The translations under genes and the position numbers were made by a program. Under the pieces are notes generated by a model that worked only from the letters and a program-made list of their open reading frames with translations, did no database searches and was not told the origin of the DNA. From assembly GCA_023393635.1 (NCBI GenBank), contig JAEWKT010000016.1, forward strand, positions 62,001 to 126,000: 64,000 nt of DNA, given 5' to 3'. Position 1 is the first letter of the stretch; every line of letters begins with the position of its first letter. Source of the stretch: Pseudomonadota bacterium. Its GTDB lineage: Bacteria; Pseudomonadota; Gammaproteobacteria; Pseudomonadales; Moraxellaceae. Positions 27,220 through 35,088 of this stretch are shown here, piece after piece.

Positions 27220-27298
27220 ACCTAAAGGAAAATCGTGCGCCAAAACATTGTAAAAATTTGTTGTTTTTAAATAAGCCGACAAATAGTAAGCAAAAGAA

Positions 27299-27338
27299 TA
27301 AAGGGGAACACGCTATTTAAGCATGTTCCCCTTCTTTA
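27299..27338. terminator. Convergent terminator between pilU and fur
   Basis: AAGGGGAACA (27301-27310) pairs with TGTTCCCCTT (27324-27333) across a 13-nt loop. A CTTTAT tail follows on the plus strand and a TTTATTC tail on the minus strand. It probably serves both converging genes. Confidence 0.65.
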
Positions 27339-27349
27339 TGTTGCCAAGT

Positions 27350-27787
27350 TTACTTTTTGCGGCTTTGTTCCTGACACTCAGGACTGCTGCAATAACCGTA
27401 TAAATTCAGGGAATGACCCGTTAAAGTAAAGCCTAACTCTTCAGCCACTTTGTGTTGCTCGGACTCAATCACATCGTTAATAAATTCAACGACACGATTA
27501 CAACCCTGACATACCAGGTGATCGTGATGATCTTCCTGCATGATTTCAAACACAGAATGGTTGTTTTCAAAGTTGTGACGCTCAATAATACCCGCTGCTT
27601 CAAACTGGGTCAGCACGCGGTAAACGGTTGCCAGGCCGACATCTTCGCCTTGCTCTAGTAAGGTTTTATAGATTTCTTCAGCACTTAAATGATGGTCGGT
27701 CGCGCTTTCCAACAACTCCAGAATTTTAATTCGTGGCAAAGTCACTTTTAAGCCGGCTTTGCGCAAATCCTGATTGGTAATTGCCAT
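27350..27787 (-). CDS. fur: Ferric uptake regulator Fur
   Basis: Iron-responsive DNA-binding repressor. The winged-helix domain covers about 1-85: AGLKVTLPRIKILELLE, then HHLSAEEIYKTLLEQGEDVGLATVYRVLTQFEAAGII, with the recognition helix in LATVYRVL. Metal-site residues include the HHDH cluster near 87-90, the zinc cysteines in VCQGC, and a second pair in CSSPEC near the C-terminus. The start at 27787 gives 145 residues; an upstream TTG is rejected on family length. It is divergent from bamE, as in Pseudomonas and Acinetobacter. I could not see a convincing Fur box in the 116-bp shared gap. Confidence 0.97.
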   Translation of the reverse strand: MAITNQDLRKAGLKVTLPRIKILELLESATDHHLSAEEIYKTLLEQGEDVGLATVYRVLTQFEAAGIIERHNFENNHSVFEIMQEDHHDHLVCQGCNRVVEFINDVIESEQHKVAEELGFTLTGHSLNLYGYCSSPECQEQSRKK

Positions 27788-27903
27788 AAGTCTGTCTCTC
27801 AATGTAATCTATTGTTGACATGCCACGCGAAATTGAAGCACAAATAAAGTATTATCAACCTCGACGCCGTGTGCATCGTTATTTAACGGGATAGTGTAGC
27901 AAA

Positions 27904-28302
27904 ATGCAAAAAATCATGTTGGCTTTATTTGCCTCGACCCTCATTTCAGGTTGCTCCATGTTTGGTGTTTATAAGGTAGACATTCCACAAGGGACACCTT
28001 TAACCCAAGCGCAAGCTTCACAAATTAAATTGGGCATGTCTCAGCAGCAGGTTCGCTTTCTGTTAGGGTCGCCTGCCATCACCGATACCTTAAACCCAAA
28101 TCGCTGGGATTATATTTATAATTATATTCCTGGTACCTATGCACGCAAGGCCAAGATTCCTGCCAGTGCTGGGCAGCATTTACGGGTTTATTTTAATGAA
28201 CAAAACGTGGTAAGTCGAATTGAAGGTTTAGACACCTTGCCTGCTAGCCAGCCTGGCTTACCAGGAAGTAAAGAAGCGATCCTCACTGCGCCACCGCTAT
28301 AA
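27904..28302 (+). CDS. bamE: Outer membrane protein assembly factor BamE (SmpA/OmlA)
   Basis: Small lipoprotein of the BAM complex, which folds beta-barrel proteins into the outer membrane. The signal peptide ends LISGC (Cys17). SmpA/OmlA features follow: VDIPQGTPLTQAQASQIKLGMSQQQVRFLLGSP, then the RWDYIYNY motif and FNEQNVVSRIEG. The 132-residue length includes a short C-terminal extension after the core. Divergent from fur and convergent with rnfH, all as in related genomes. Confidence 0.96.
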   Translation: MQKIMLALFASTLISGCSMFGVYKVDIPQGTPLTQAQASQIKLGMSQQQVRFLLGSPAITDTLNPNRWDYIYNYIPGTYARKAKIPASAGQHLRVYFNEQNVVSRIEGLDTLPASQPGLPGSKEAILTAPPL

Positions 28303-28330
28303 GCAAGAACAGACTATGCGACAAACAAAT

Positions 28331-28358
28331 AGGCCAGCAAAATATGCTGGCCTGTTTA
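28331..28358. terminator. Convergent terminator between bamE and rnfH
   Basis: Perfect 9-bp stem AGGCCAGCA (28331-28339) / TGCTGGCCT (28345-28353) with a 5-nt loop. It is followed by TGTTTAT on plus and ATTTGTTTGT on minus, so the T-tracts are interrupted. Confidence 0.6.
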
Positions 28359-28384
28359 TATGTATTGGTATGCTAGATGCTGAA

Positions 28385-28708
28385 CTACAAGGCTCGCTTT
28401 AAGCGTCCTACAGGATGTGCTGCTGCGCGTTTGCGCCTCACCTCCTTAGGATCACGGGTTAAAGGGCGATAGAGCTCCAAGCGATCACCTGCTTGTAGCA
28501 AATACTGCTCAGGTGCATCAATTTTTACCCCAAACACACCTAACATTATCGCTTGATCAGGCGCTAACTTTGCCTGCAAGCCAGATTGCTGCAGTGCTTG
28601 CAGGGCACTGAGCTGCGGATGCCAATCCACACAAACCAGATACTGTCCAGTATGATCAACATACGCCACTTGAACAGTAGCCTTGGTGTCTGTCAATTGT
28701 TTAGTCAT
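28385..28708 (-). CDS. rnfH: RnfH family (UPF0125) protein
   Basis: 107-residue protein of the RnfH family with a beta-grasp, ubiquitin-like fold. Visible signs are VQVAYVDHTGQYLVCVDW at the N-terminus, the pattern LSALQALQQSGL, and the C-terminal VFGVKIDAPEQYLLQAGDRLELYRPL followed by a basic tail with DPKEVRRKRAA. The biochemical role is unknown despite the link to rnf operons in some bacteria. It normally pairs with the ratA toxin-like gene near bamE, but ratA is absent here; instead an NSS-like membrane protein is upstream on the same strand. Confidence 0.92.
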   Translation of the reverse strand: MTKQLTDTKATVQVAYVDHTGQYLVCVDWHPQLSALQALQQSGLQAKLAPDQAIMLGVFGVKIDAPEQYLLQAGDRLELYRPLTRDPKEVRRKRAAAHPVGRLKRAL

Positions 28709-28744
28709 GCCGCAGCTCCTTTATCTGCCCTTAAAACAGATAGT

Positions 28745-29833
28745 CTATGCAGGTAAAACCAAGCCAATAATAGCCACAATTACTGCCACAGGAATGACTA
28801 CCCGAACTGCAATTCGCCATAAGTTATACACACTTTCCTGCTGAAAATTGAGTGCTTTACGCAAGTGACTAATTTTCATCAGCCAGCCGCTAAATACCGC
28901 ATATAATAAACAAACCACCAAAGCCAGCATCACTGTGATGGTAGTCAATATGGACTGCATGGGAATAAGCCAAATCAACAGGCCAACAATAATAAATACC
29001 CACTGCACCAGTATATTGACACCACGCGCCTGTAACTGCTCACGCAATAGCGAGATTAAAAACGCACCACCGAGCAACAAGCCAACGCCATAAAACCATA
29101 ATGCAGTTGTCCCATGAAATCCCTGCACCACTGCAATCAGTAAACCAGCAACCACTTGCGCTAACCAAAATGGTAAAGCAGAAGAAGAGGCTTGTGATGT
29201 AGACTGGCCCGCTGACTGACTGGCATTAAGTTGCCAATAAATACCAAAACCAAGTCCACTGGCAATTAACGCCAGGCTTACTGCCCAAGCCCACTCTTGC
29301 AAGCTAAACGCAGTCCATTGCCAGGTGCCAATTCCCACCTGCATAAAGCTCAGCAACATGGCAACCAGCACAGCAACACTCGCAACCATAATAAGCAATT
29401 GGCGTGACACAAATGATAACCCAATACCTATTAGCATCATCAGCATGGGCAAATAGGTCATGGCTTCCACAGGAATGTTATCCATGCCACCAAATGCCAT
29501 TGCAGCCGATTGAAACAGCAAACGGCCACTCACCAGTGCCATGACGGCAGCGGCCAGCCAGCCCACAATACGCCACGCTGGTTTGGCATCCGCCTCGCGC
29601 GTAAGTACCATCAAGGCAGGTAATGGCGATGCTTTGGTTCTCTTGGCTAAAGCCACTTCTAACAAGCTAAATGGCAGTGCCAAAATAACCATGCACAATA
29701 GCCACACCAGCCAAAAATCAAACTGCCCTGCTTTGCTATATTGTACAAAAGGTACAATCCAGCTGGCTAATAATAACGTTATGGTCAGGCCAGCCAGTAC
29801 GCTACTCAAGCGCAACATTATGGGTGAATTCAT
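28745..29833 (-). CDS. Multi-pass membrane protein, possibly NSS-type transporter remnant
   Basis: 362 residues with about ten hydrophobic segments, so an integral inner-membrane protein. The region LPFSLLEVALAKRTKASPL near residues 54-72 resembles the helix 2 to loop region (IPFLILEFxLG) of sodium:neurotransmitter-symporter family proteins, and the spacing of the next helices is compatible. It is shorter than typical NSS transporters (about 440-500 residues) and I do not see the canonical glycine-rich first helix. It could be a divergent or reduced member, or unrelated. It lies 37 bp upstream of rnfH on the same strand. Confidence 0.55.
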   Translation of the reverse strand: MNSPIMLRLSSVLAGLTITLLLASWIVPFVQYSKAGQFDFWLVWLLCMVILALPFSLLEVALAKRTKASPLPALMVLTREADAKPAWRIVGWLAAAVMALVSGRLLFQSAAMAFGGMDNIPVEAMTYLPMLMMLIGIGLSFVSRQLLIMVASVAVLVAMLLSFMQVGIGTWQWTAFSLQEWAWAVSLALIASGLGFGIYWQLNASQSAGQSTSQASSSALPFWLAQVVAGLLIAVVQGFHGTTALWFYGVGLLLGGAFLISLLREQLQARGVNILVQWVFIIVGLLIWLIPMQSILTTITVMLALVVCLLYAVFSGWLMKISHLRKALNFQQESVYNLWRIAVRVVIPVAVIVAIIGLVLPA

Positions 29834-29966
29834 GAGACTTCTTTTCCATGATTACATTAAGTGGTTATGTTAAGTTTCAAATGCGCTCATGCTAATGCAA
29901 AATAGAATTGTTAGAGATGAATTTTTACATAATTAGACCAAATAGTGTGCATGTAGTCTAAGCAGT

Positions 29967-30698
29967 TTATTGAGTCTCTACTCGAAAGTTGATTTGCTGA
30001 TCATTATGCAAAGGTATTAATTTTAACTGGTTTAATGGCTGCTGAATAAAACTACTTAAGTGCATGGCCAATGGTTTTTGCCCAGCGTAGGTTAACAAAT
30101 CAAAACTTGTCACTAAGGGCACTTGCATTGGTCGATCTATCGGCACCTTTATCTTTAAGTTTTCTTGCACAGGAGCCTGAATAACCTGATCAAATCCCAA
30201 CACTACTGGTCCCTGATAAGCAAAACGAATACTCGTATTTACTGGAATGACCATGTCAACTGGGATATCAAATTGCAATGGCACACGTAATTTTAGCGGC
30301 AATTCTGGTAACTTAGGCATTACCAGCGCTGTGATACTTTCAATATCGGCAAAACTATTAATTGGAATAACACCCTGATATCGCACTTTAAAATTTAAAG
30401 CAATGGGTGTATTTAGTTCGACGTGCCCTGCATAATTGCCTTTTAATGGAATATCTATGACCTGATCAATTGGCAATCTCGCATCGACAGTGCCATTGAG
30501 TTGAACGTTAAAGGTATTGGTTGCCGCAATATTGGCTCTAAAGGAAGACGGAAGCTTTACATAACCTTGCTGCTTATTCATGTCTATGCCCAGCCATAAA
30601 CTGGCATACAGCCAAAAACCCAGCATACTTCCCAGCACGATAAGTAAAAATATCCCACCAATACCTAACCAGATATTTTTTCTATTAAGCATTTTCAT
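29967..30698 (-). CDS. Membrane-anchored beta-repeat protein of unknown function (B)
   Basis: 243-residue protein with one N-terminal membrane helix (about 9-33) and an otherwise periplasmic body. The body alternates short hydrophobic beta-like stretches with prolines about every 16-22 residues. Recurrent elements such as LPIDQVIDIPLKGNY, VPINSF, IPVDMVIPVN and VPIDRPMQVPL share a core of the form hPID(Q/R)xxxhPh. The same element recurs in the upstream gene, which overlaps it by 4 bp (ATGA), so the two are paralogues translated together. I recognise no named family. An extended beta-sheet with a hydrophobic face is a reasonable structural guess only. Confidence 0.7.
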   Translation of the reverse strand: MKMLNRKNIWLGIGGIFLLIVLGSMLGFWLYASLWLGIDMNKQQGYVKLPSSFRANIAATNTFNVQLNGTVDARLPIDQVIDIPLKGNYAGHVELNTPIALNFKVRYQGVIPINSFADIESITALVMPKLPELPLKLRVPLQFDIPVDMVIPVNTSIRFAYQGPVVLGFDQVIQAPVQENLKIKVPIDRPMQVPLVTSFDLLTYAGQKPLAMHLSSFIQQPLNQLKLIPLHNDQQINFRVETQ

Positions 30699-31480
30699 GG
30701 CTGTCGTTCAGCATGTTGAAGTACTGTTGCGCCAGACTGTTTTGGCCGTGTGGTGAGCGAAATATCCTTTAAGGGAAATTGAATATCACTTTTAGTAATA
30801 GTCACAGGCAAAGTATCTGGCAAAAATACTTGCGTTTCAATTTGCGATTTTACTGGCACTTGCAATACCCCTTGTAGAGGTACTTTGGCATCTATGGTTG
30901 CTTTAAGTGGAATGTTTAATCGCTGATTAATTTTAGCGTCGACAGGTGCAACAAATTTCAGTTTAATTTTTTGGTTAATAGGCATTGTCAACTTGACTGG
31001 AATAGTTGCATGAATGGGTATATCCCCCCGAATTGGCAAGCTCATCTCTTTACCCAGTATTTTGACCTGCACTTTAGAGTCCAGATGGATCACCTGCTCA
31101 AGCGGAATTTGCTGATCAATATTAACCGCCAGCTGAATAGGAATTTCATGATCAAAACTGACTTGGGTACGTATGGTGTCTTTAATTGGCACCTGAATCT
31201 GCTGATCAATCGGAATTTGGGTTTGTAGTTGCCCTTGAATCATTACATCTAGTGGATTAAGAACATTGGCTTTAGCCAAAATAGGCTCATTAATTTTGAC
31301 TTGTGCCTGTTGATTTTTAAGCGGCAACTGAACTGCAATATAATTCAACATCCACCACGCCAAAAGCCCACCAGCCATTACGGCCAAAGCAAATAATCCA
31401 ACTGCCCATACCGCCCATTTTCTTTGAAAAACCAAGGAATACCTCTTTTGGTAGGATTGCTTAAAGCTAAAGCAACTCAT
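30695..31480 (-). CDS. Membrane-anchored beta-repeat protein of unknown function (A)
   Basis: 261-residue first member of an overlapping pair. A basic N-terminus (about 1-21) precedes a single membrane helix (about 22-50). The rest is a periplasmic chain of repeats such as IPIDQQIQVPIKDTI, IPLEQVIHL, IPIHATIPVKLTMPI and VPLQGVLQVPVKSQI, with prolines flanking alternating polar and hydrophobic residues. The last 25 residues are Thr/Gln/Arg rich. Cysteines are almost absent from the body. No known family is recognised. Its stop overlaps the start of the next gene, and no other gene is close enough to share the operon. Confidence 0.7.
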   Translation of the reverse strand: MSCFSFKQSYQKRYSLVFQRKWAVWAVGLFALAVMAGGLLAWWMLNYIAVQLPLKNQQAQVKINEPILAKANVLNPLDVMIQGQLQTQIPIDQQIQVPIKDTIRTQVSFDHEIPIQLAVNIDQQIPLEQVIHLDSKVQVKILGKEMSLPIRGDIPIHATIPVKLTMPINQKIKLKFVAPVDAKINQRLNIPLKATIDAKVPLQGVLQVPVKSQIETQVFLPDTLPVTITKSDIQFPLKDISLTTRPKQSGATVLQHAERQP

Positions 31481-31817
31481 TATTTAGTGCTTAAAAAATT
31501 TAAGTTTTTTTGTAAAGCGCGGAGTGTACGTCAAATTTAAAGTTAAAGTTTTAGTGCTTTGTTAAGCGCTCTAAAGGGTTTTGCAACTGTAGGGCACAAG
31601 CTAAAATTTATTTTATTGAAATAACTATCAACAGATAAAAACAACAGCGTGCATGAGTAATAAATATTTTAAATGACCAATGATGTAACTTATCAATCCT
31701 GTTACTGTCGTTATAGACAATATATTAAATTTCTGGCTTCAATAATTTAACACGCTTGAAATCCCCTCCTGACAGATAAACCATGCGCCAGAAGGGGTTA
31801 TGCAAGAAATCTATTAA
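31481..31817. other. 337-bp AT-rich intergenic region
   Basis: Between the bacteriohemerythrin gene and the beta-repeat pair, both on the minus strand. Apart from a possible weak terminator at 31760-31799 and ordinary AT-rich promoter-like DNA before the beta-repeat pair, I see no gene or structured RNA. Confidence 0.4.
31757..31800 (-). terminator. Weak candidate terminator after bacteriohemerythrin
   Basis: AATCCCCTCCTG (31760-31771) pairs with CAGAAGGGGTT (31789-31799). On the minus strand the odd pair is a U-G wobble, favouring that direction, but only a UUU follows. Low confidence as a terminator. Confidence 0.35.
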
Positions 31818-32270
31818 TTAAGAAAACCAGCGTTTAAACCAGTTTACGTTCTTTTTTTCTTGTTCTTTAATAATGCCAATCATATTTTGTTTTACTGCGC
31901 CCACATAATCAGCGTCATCACGTCGAATATGATTAATTAGCCAAGATACCAATACCTGATGTAATTCTTCAGTAATATCCTGTCCTAAAGCAAAACGTTC
32001 CTGGTATTCACCAATACGACGGATAAATAGCTGGTGCACTTTTTGATGCGGCTTGGCATATTTATAGCCAGCTTCTTCTTGCAGACTTTCCTCGAACGCA
32101 AAATGTGACTGGGTATAATCAACCAAATCCTCTAGCACTTGCTTAATGACCTGCCGATCATTGTGCTGCTTGGTTTCTTCTAACTGATTAATGTAGTCCA
32201 AAATACGCTGATGCTGTCGATCAATCACGTCTATGCCAGTATTTAAATCAGGCGACCACATTACAGCCAT
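31818..32270 (-). CDS. Bacteriohemerythrin
   Basis: 150-residue single-domain hemerythrin that binds O2 at a diiron centre. The full ligand set is visible: His20 (DRQH), His56 and Glu60 (HFAFEE), His75 and His79 (HQKVH), and His114 and Asp119 (HIRRDD). The N-terminal MWSPDLNTGIDVID is typical of bacteriohemerythrins. No fused signalling domain is present. Likely roles are oxygen storage, delivery to an oxygenase, or sensing, but the context gives no hint. A long AT-rich 274-bp leader separates it from the flavoprotein gene. Confidence 0.93.
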   Translation of the reverse strand: MAVMWSPDLNTGIDVIDRQHQRILDYINQLEETKQHNDRQVIKQVLEDLVDYTQSHFAFEESLQEEAGYKYAKPHQKVHQLFIRRIGEYQERFALGQDITEELHQVLVSWLINHIRRDDADYVGAVKQNMIGIIKEQEKKNVNWFKRWFS

Positions 32271-32544
32271 GTCAATATCCTCAGTAGTGAATTACTTGAT
32301 GTAATTACCATAGGATAGATAATATAATTTTAAAACCCAGCATTTAACTCAACTTAAAATGCAATTTTAGCTAAATCTCTTTAAAAACAATTAGCTATTA
32401 AAATATAGCATTTAACCTGATTAAAAGGCTCAAGTATTAAATAAGCAGTTTTAATTTTCACAAAGAATAAATCAACATCTATCGTTTATTATATTAATAA
32501 ATCAAGTTAAATTAACTTAATAATTAAGCATAAAATAAAGCGTA

Positions 32545-33123
32545 TTACTTCAGCAAACCCGCCAGATATTGACCAAACCATCTAGCAGTATCGATATCGC
32601 CCTGAGGCGGAGTTTCTTCTACAGGCGCATTATCTGACTGAGTCATTAAGCCCAAAAAGCCAGACAAACGGTTTAAATCTTGCTCACTATGCCCTACTGG
32701 AATTAAAGGCAAACCACTCCACAACATCCCGTGCTGCATGGCAAACAAACAAATTTGCTGCAATACGGCCAACTTATCACCACTTAACCCACCTGAATTG
32801 GCAAAGCCTGCTGCAAGCTTGCCTACCCATAAACGGTTTTTCCACCGCTTGGACGTCGCATCCATAAATAATTTAAAACCGCTACTCACGCTACCCATAT
32901 AGGTAGGCGAGCCAAATACGATTAAATCGGCATGATCCAGTGCATGCCAATCAATATGATCCACTGACATCACATGTACTTGCATATTTTTGACTTGACG
33001 CGCCCCTTCAGCCACCGCGTAGGCTACCCGTTCGGTATGCCCATAAGGACTATGATAAACAATACAGACTTGCTTATGGTGATCAATGAGAGTGGTTGTA
33101 ACTGGACTATCTAGTTGAGTCAA
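32545..33123 (-). CDS. WrbA-like flavodoxin-family NAD(P)H:quinone oxidoreductase
   Basis: 192-residue flavodoxin-fold protein. The FMN phosphate loop is VYHSPYGHTERVA near residue 23, and ADLIVFGSPTYMGSVSSGFKLFMDATS near residue 65 matches the WrbA/flavodoxin 60s loop. KLAAGFANSGGLSGDK supplies the ribityl contacts. It is close in size to WrbA but diverges at the C-terminus, so substrate and cofactor preference are uncertain. The stop of pgeF lies 60 bp further right on the same strand, so the two might be co-transcribed. Confidence 0.85.
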   Translation of the reverse strand: MTQLDSPVTTTLIDHHKQVCIVYHSPYGHTERVAYAVAEGARQVKNMQVHVMSVDHIDWHALDHADLIVFGSPTYMGSVSSGFKLFMDATSKRWKNRLWVGKLAAGFANSGGLSGDKLAVLQQICLFAMQHGMLWSGLPLIPVGHSEQDLNRLSGFLGLMTQSDNAPVEETPPQGDIDTARWFGQYLAGLLK

Positions 33124-33182
33124 TGGTATATCCTAAACAGACAATAATGGATACGGCAGCAATAAAATCACAACGCATGATA

Positions 33183-33956
33183 TCAGCTTGGCTGAATCAT
33201 CACAAAAGCTGCCATGCGCCCAGTATGTGGGCTGTGCCGATAAGAATAAAATTGGGACGATTGCTGGTAAGTACAAGCCTCACCACCACTGATGTGCAGC
33301 ACTTGACATTGTTTTAAGCGAATTTTGGCCAATTTGTACAAATCAGCCAGAAACTTATCGTTTGGCATGGCTTTAAAGGCAGTGATGGTTTGCGGGTTTT
33401 GCTGCACAAATGCCTCATATACTTCAATGCCCACTTCAAAGTGGCACGCACCAATGGCAGCACCTAACCAGCTATAAATGGCTGGGCTTTGCATGGCGTG
33501 TATGGTATTTTCAATAACGCCATTGAGCAAGCCGCGCCAGCCTGCATGAATACAGGCCACTTCTGTGCCATCAGCATTGCTCAAGACAATAGGTAAACAA
33601 TCGGCAGTCATGATCATACAGGCCACCCCCGCTTCCGGTGTGATCAACGCATCCGCATTGGCTGGGATAAATTCAGCATTGCTATTTACCTGATGCACCT
33701 GGGTACTGTGGGTTTGCTCTAACCAAACCAAACGCTGTGCGCCAAAAGTCTGGAGCGTTTTGAGAAGCTCAATGCGTTGTTGTTGCACTATTGCGGAATC
33801 ATCACCCACATGCAATGCCACATTAAAGCCATCAAATGGTGCATTGCTGGTTAGTAATGGATTTAACGCCTGCCTTGTGGTTTGCCCTGCCAGCACTCGT
33901 AATGGCAAGCCAGTAGCAGGGATGATAGCACTTGGCAAACCCACCTTATTGTTCAT
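33183..33956 (-). CDS. pgeF: Peptidoglycan editing factor PgeF / YfiH laccase-domain protein
   Basis: Multicopper polyphenol oxidase-like (DUF152) protein. E. coli YfiH removes or prevents misincorporated L-Ser in peptidoglycan precursors; other members have purine nucleoside phosphorylase/adenosine deaminase activity. Metal-site residues are visible in EQTHSTQVH, MTADCLPIVL and CIHAGWRGLLNGV, and the C-terminus carries ACTYQQSSQFYSYR. I start it at 33956, where AAGG lies 5 nt upstream; a start at 33968 would enlarge the overlap with rluD from 11 to 23 bp. The rluD-pgeF pair is conserved in gammaproteobacteria. Confidence 0.94.
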   Translation of the reverse strand: MNNKVGLPSAIIPATGLPLRVLAGQTTRQALNPLLTSNAPFDGFNVALHVGDDSAIVQQQRIELLKTLQTFGAQRLVWLEQTHSTQVHQVNSNAEFIPANADALITPEAGVACMIMTADCLPIVLSNADGTEVACIHAGWRGLLNGVIENTIHAMQSPAIYSWLGAAIGACHFEVGIEVYEAFVQQNPQTITAFKAMPNDKFLADLYKLAKIRLKQCQVLHISGGEACTYQQSSQFYSYRHSPHTGRMAAFVMIQPS

Positions 33957-35013
33957 GGCTGCCTTCATCTTTTAACGCAGTTAACAACGTCGCAAAGTCT
34001 TCTGGCCATGCGGCTTCAAACATCATTTCTTCGCCCGTGCCTGGGTGAATCAAGCCTAGTTTTTTAGCATGCAAGGCTTGGCGTTGAAAGTTTTTTAAGA
34101 CATTGCTGAGTTCAGGACTAGCTCCTTTTGGCAATCGTATACGGCCACCATAAGTGCTATCACCCACCAGCGGAAAACCAATATGTGACAAATGCACCCT
34201 AATCTGATGCGTACGGCCAGTTTCAAGCTGTGCCTGCACCAGCGTGTGTGAGCCAAAACGTTTTAATACCCGATAATGGGTTACTGAGGGTCGCCCCCCT
34301 GGTTGCACGCTCATACGGGTGCGCTCTACGGGATGGCGTTTAATCGGCTCATCAATGGTGCCACCTGCAATCACATGACCAACCACCACAGCATCATAAA
34401 TGCGATACACTGATTTATCAGTCAACTGCTTACTTAAATGATGCTGCGCAGCTAAGTTTTTAGCAATCACTAACAAGCCGCTGGTGTCTTTATCAATACG
34501 ATGCACCAAACCTGCACGCGGTAGTTCTTTTAATTTGGCGTCATGAAAAAGCAGGCCATTTACTAACGTGCCCGACCAATTGCCGGCCCCTGGATGGACA
34601 ACCAGTCCTACTGGCTTATTCACCACCAGAATATCGTTGTCTTCATACACAATATCCAGTGCCATTTCTTCAGGTTCAGTGGTATTTTGATCTTGTAGCG
34701 TGACGTTTAGCACCATGGTTTCACCACCCAGACAGCGCACTTTGGGCTTAACAATGTCACCATTTACGGTAAGCTGACCATCCTGCATCCAGCTTTTGAG
34801 CCGTTCACGAGAAAACTCAGAAAAAATACTTGCCGCCACTTGATCAAAACGCAAACCAGTCATATCGTCGGATACCACAGCTTGCTGCAGGATTGTTGTA
34901 CCTGTAGTGGCTTGATTTGATGCCAGATCTACTTCAAAAGACTCATTGTCATCTTCAAGCTGCTCATTTATGCTTGGCGCTAGAGTTTGCTGTAGATTTT
35001 GTGTAGGGGACAT
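33946..35013 (-). CDS. rluD: 23S rRNA pseudouridine synthase RluD
   Basis: Makes pseudouridines 1911, 1915 and 1917 in helix 69 of 23S rRNA. An S4 RNA-binding domain (LRFDQVAASIFSEFSRERLKSWMQDGQLTVNG, about residues 53-85, here cited in part as the family start) precedes the catalytic domain with HRIDKDTSGLLV holding the active-site Asp, then RTHQIRVHLSHIGFPLVGD. The N-terminal acidic, Gln/Thr-rich extension makes it 355 residues against 326 in E. coli. It overlaps pgeF and is divergent from bamD, the conserved arrangement. Confidence 0.95.
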   Translation of the reverse strand: MSPTQNLQQTLAPSINEQLEDDNESFEVDLASNQATTGTTILQQAVVSDDMTGLRFDQVAASIFSEFSRERLKSWMQDGQLTVNGDIVKPKVRCLGGETMVLNVTLQDQNTTEPEEMALDIVYEDNDILVVNKPVGLVVHPGAGNWSGTLVNGLLFHDAKLKELPRAGLVHRIDKDTSGLLVIAKNLAAQHHLSKQLTDKSVYRIYDAVVVGHVIAGGTIDEPIKRHPVERTRMSVQPGGRPSVTHYRVLKRFGSHTLVQAQLETGRTHQIRVHLSHIGFPLVGDSTYGGRIRLPKGASPELSNVLKNFQRQALHAKKLGLIHPGTGEEMMFEAAWPEDFATLLTALKDEGSHEQ

Positions 35014-35088
35014 TTGGTATATATCATCTAAAAGTGCTTAAATAGCCCCCATTGTACCGTATTGCCCGTTAAGTCCAGAGGAGTATTT

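Noticed and set aside
27788..27903. A possible Fur box in the fur-bamE gap.
   Set aside because: I looked for GATAATGATAATCATTATC-like inverted repeats and saw none good enough to call.
32330..32420. AGCATTTAAC occurring twice in the bacteriohemerythrin leader.
   Set aside because: Short, AT-rich and not palindromic; not strong enough for an operator claim.
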